64,000 bases of DNA from Streptomyces spororaveus. GTDB taxonomy: Bacteria; Actinomycetota; Actinomycetes; Streptomycetales; Streptomycetaceae. The notes below the pieces were generated by a model that saw only the letters and a program-made list of their open reading frames with translations, was not told the DNA's origin and did no database searches. The stretch is from assembly GCF_016755875.1 (NCBI RefSeq), contig NZ_BNED01000005.1:5408001-5472000 (forward strand), given 5' to 3'. The translations under genes and the position numbers were made by a program. The stretch's first letter is position 1; each line of letters opens with the position of its first letter. Of the stretch, positions 62,871-64,000 are shown in pieces.

Positions 62871-63749
62871 GTGGCAGGCAAGGACAGGAACAAGGGCAAG
62901 CAGCGCGGCCGCGGCGGCGCCGAGGCGGTCGTCGGGCAGGTGGACGGCGGCCGGGCGGAGCTGGAGCCGGACCGGGAGCGGTCCGGGGCCTGGACCCTGC
63001 TGATCGACGGCGCCCCGCAGTCGCATGTGGACCTGGACGATCCCGGGTACCTGGACTTCGCGTACCAGCGGCGGATCGGCCACCTGATCGACCTCGTCGC
63101 GCCCGCCCGGCAGCCCCTGAACGTGGTGCACCTGGGCGGCGGCGCCTTCACCCTCGCCCGCTACACCGCCGCGTCCCGCCCCCGCTCCACCCAGCAGGTC
63201 GTGGAGATCGACGCCGCCCTGGTGGCCTTCGTACGGGAACACCTGCCGCTGGACCCGCAGGCGCGGGTCCGGGTGCGGGCCGTGGACGCGCGGGCGGGCC
63301 TGGCGAAGGTCCCGGACGGCTGGGCGGACCTGGTGATCGCGGACGTGTTCAGCGGCGCGCGCACCCCGGCGCACCTGACGAGCACCGAGTTCCTGGACGA
63401 CGTACGCCGTGCCCTGGCGCCCACCGGGTGGTACGTGGCCAATCTGGCGGACGGTCCGCCGCTGACCCATCTGCGGAGCCAGATCGCGACGGCCGCGTCC
63501 CGGTTCACGGAGCTGGCGCTGGCCGCGGATCCGGTGGTGTGGCGGGGGAAACGGTTCGGCAACGCCGTCCTGGTGGCGGCCGACCGTGAGCTGCCCGTAG
63601 CGGAGTTCACCCGCCGGGTCGCGAGCGACCCGCACCCGGGCCGGGTCGAGCACGGCCGGGCCCTGGCCGACTTCGCGGGCGGCGCGACCCCGGTCGTGGA
63701 CGCCTCCGCGGTGGCCTCGCCGCAGCCGCCGCCCTCGGTCTTCCGCTAG
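62871..63749 (+). CDS. Spermidine-synthase-like SAM-fold protein
   Basis: The 292-aa protein has the spermidine synthase/methyltransferase fold with HLGGGAFTLARY as the nucleotide loop, VVEIDAALVAFVREHL as the acidic-loop strand and WADLVIADVFSGARTP. A basic N-terminal tail (KDRNKGKQRGRGG) precedes it. Such orphans are common in actinobacteria and often lack true polyamine synthase activity. CACAAT at 62859-62864 could be the -10 of a leaderless transcript starting at GTG 62871; GTG 62868 is adjacent and in frame. Confidence 0.82.
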   Translation: MAGKDRNKGKQRGRGGAEAVVGQVDGGRAELEPDRERSGAWTLLIDGAPQSHVDLDDPGYLDFAYQRRIGHLIDLVAPARQPLNVVHLGGGAFTLARYTAASRPRSTQQVVEIDAALVAFVREHLPLDPQARVRVRAVDARAGLAKVPDGWADLVIADVFSGARTPAHLTSTEFLDDVRRALAPTGWYVANLADGPPLTHLRSQIATAASRFTELALAADPVVWRGKRFGNAVLVAADRELPVAEFTRRVASDPHPGRVEHGRALADFAGGATPVVDASAVASPQPPPSVFR

Positions 63750-63765
63750 ACGGTCGTCCGCCGCC

Positions 63766-64000
63766 TCAGGGGTCGACGATCTCGACGAGCGGCGGGTGGT
63801 CGTGCCAGGTGCAGAAGACCGAGACCTCGCGGCCGTCCTTGGTGAAGGTGACCCGGATCCAGAAGTCCGTCTTCCACACCTGCATCCGCCAATCGGTCGC
63901 CGGCGTCGCCGAGACCAGCTCGGCCGAAGAGGCGCCCAGGGAGAAGACGACCCGGCCGCCGGACACGGGATAGGCCTGCACCTTCCCCGCGTCCTGGACT
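63766..64000 (-). CDS. Hypothetical protein, partial (start beyond window)
   Basis: The C-terminal ~77 residues are visible, ending WHDHPPLVEIVDP. The frame (GGRVVFSLGASSAELVSATP, DFWIRVTFTKDGREVSVFCT) stays open to the right edge, so the start lies outside. No family recognised. It is convergent with the spermidine-synthase-like gene. Confidence 0.65.
   Translation of the reverse strand, partial: VQDAGKVQAYPVSGGRVVFSLGASSAELVSATPATDWRMQVWKTDFWIRVTFTKDGREVSVFCTWHDHPPLVEIVDP

Noticed and set aside
58194..63653. A 1819-codon open frame on the - strand
   Set aside because: Only the last 394 codons are protein-like. The rest crosses several real genes and the repeat gap, and is open because of extreme GC bias.

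Overview
The window reads as chromosomal DNA of a Streptomyces (or a very close actinomycete). GC is very high, with strong G/C in third codon positions and many GTG starts. Several promoters look leaderless, with a -10 box 6-9 nt before the start codon. The gene families are typical: DUF397/DUF5753, ALF-repeat, LAxTG-sorted proteins, DasR-type operators, chitinase and LPMO. No replication origin, rRNA or CRISPR array is visible. Three identical tRNA-Lys(CTT) genes lie at 33.7, 41.0 and 52.0 kb.

Layout. 0.2-2.9 kb: ABC-2 exporter operon. 3-7.7 kb: small housekeeping and hypothetical genes with a long palindromic intergenic element (3679-3907). 7.9-15.6 kb: a defence island. It has an XRE-type regulator, an HNH-like zinc protein, a ParB-fold protein, an SNF2-type helicase and a C5 cytosine methyltransferase on + or divergent, meeting a Vsr endonuclease and a NaeI-like restriction endonuclease on -. 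15.6-17 kb: the island edge, where a SEC-C gene and a class E sortase gene have both lost their 5' ends at one head-to-head junction. 17-22.8 kb: DUF6412/YidC pair, FAH-family hydrolase, Gfo/Idh/MocA oxidoreductase divergent from a ROK repressor, and a LAxTG secreted protein.

22.9-31.3 kb: a phosphonate (probably 2-aminoethylphosphonate) utilisation locus: GntR/UTRA regulator, FAD oxidoreductase, phosphonatase-like HAD hydrolase, ABC transporter (ATPase, two permeases, lipoprotein) and a secreted phosphodiesterase-like protein. A shared 16-bp operator-like motif precedes both the catabolic genes and the phosphodiesterase gene. 31.4-37.3 kb: NagD-like HAD, secreted protein with class F sortase, NlpC/P60 protein and SPFH protein. 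37.4-45.3 kb: chitin genes (AA10 LPMO and GH18 chitinase), each behind a DasR-type dre site, flanking an acyl-CoA synthetase, an AraC regulator, an IclR regulator and a luciferase-like oxidoreductase. 45.7-50.4 kb: DUF5753-DUF397 pair, two ALF-repeat paralogues and a PAS-GGDEF-EAL protein. 50.7-55.1 kb: M6 metalloprotease, tRNA, primase-like protein, NADPH-FMN reductase/MarR divergent pair.

55.3-59.4 kb: an overlapping three-gene operon on the - strand that joins a Cas4/RecB-like PD-(D/E)xK nuclease (with an apparent four-cysteine Fe-S signature), an unrecognised 530-aa protein and a Dna2/Upf1-type SF1 helicase. 59.5-64 kb: histidine phosphatase, a 750-bp repeat-rich gap holding the second copy of the palindromic element, an XRE/TPR regulator, and small or enzymatic genes to the edge. 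The two best candidates for undescribed biology are the 8.9-15.6 kb island and the split Dna2-like operon at 55.3-59.4 kb. The dispersed palindromic element comes next.
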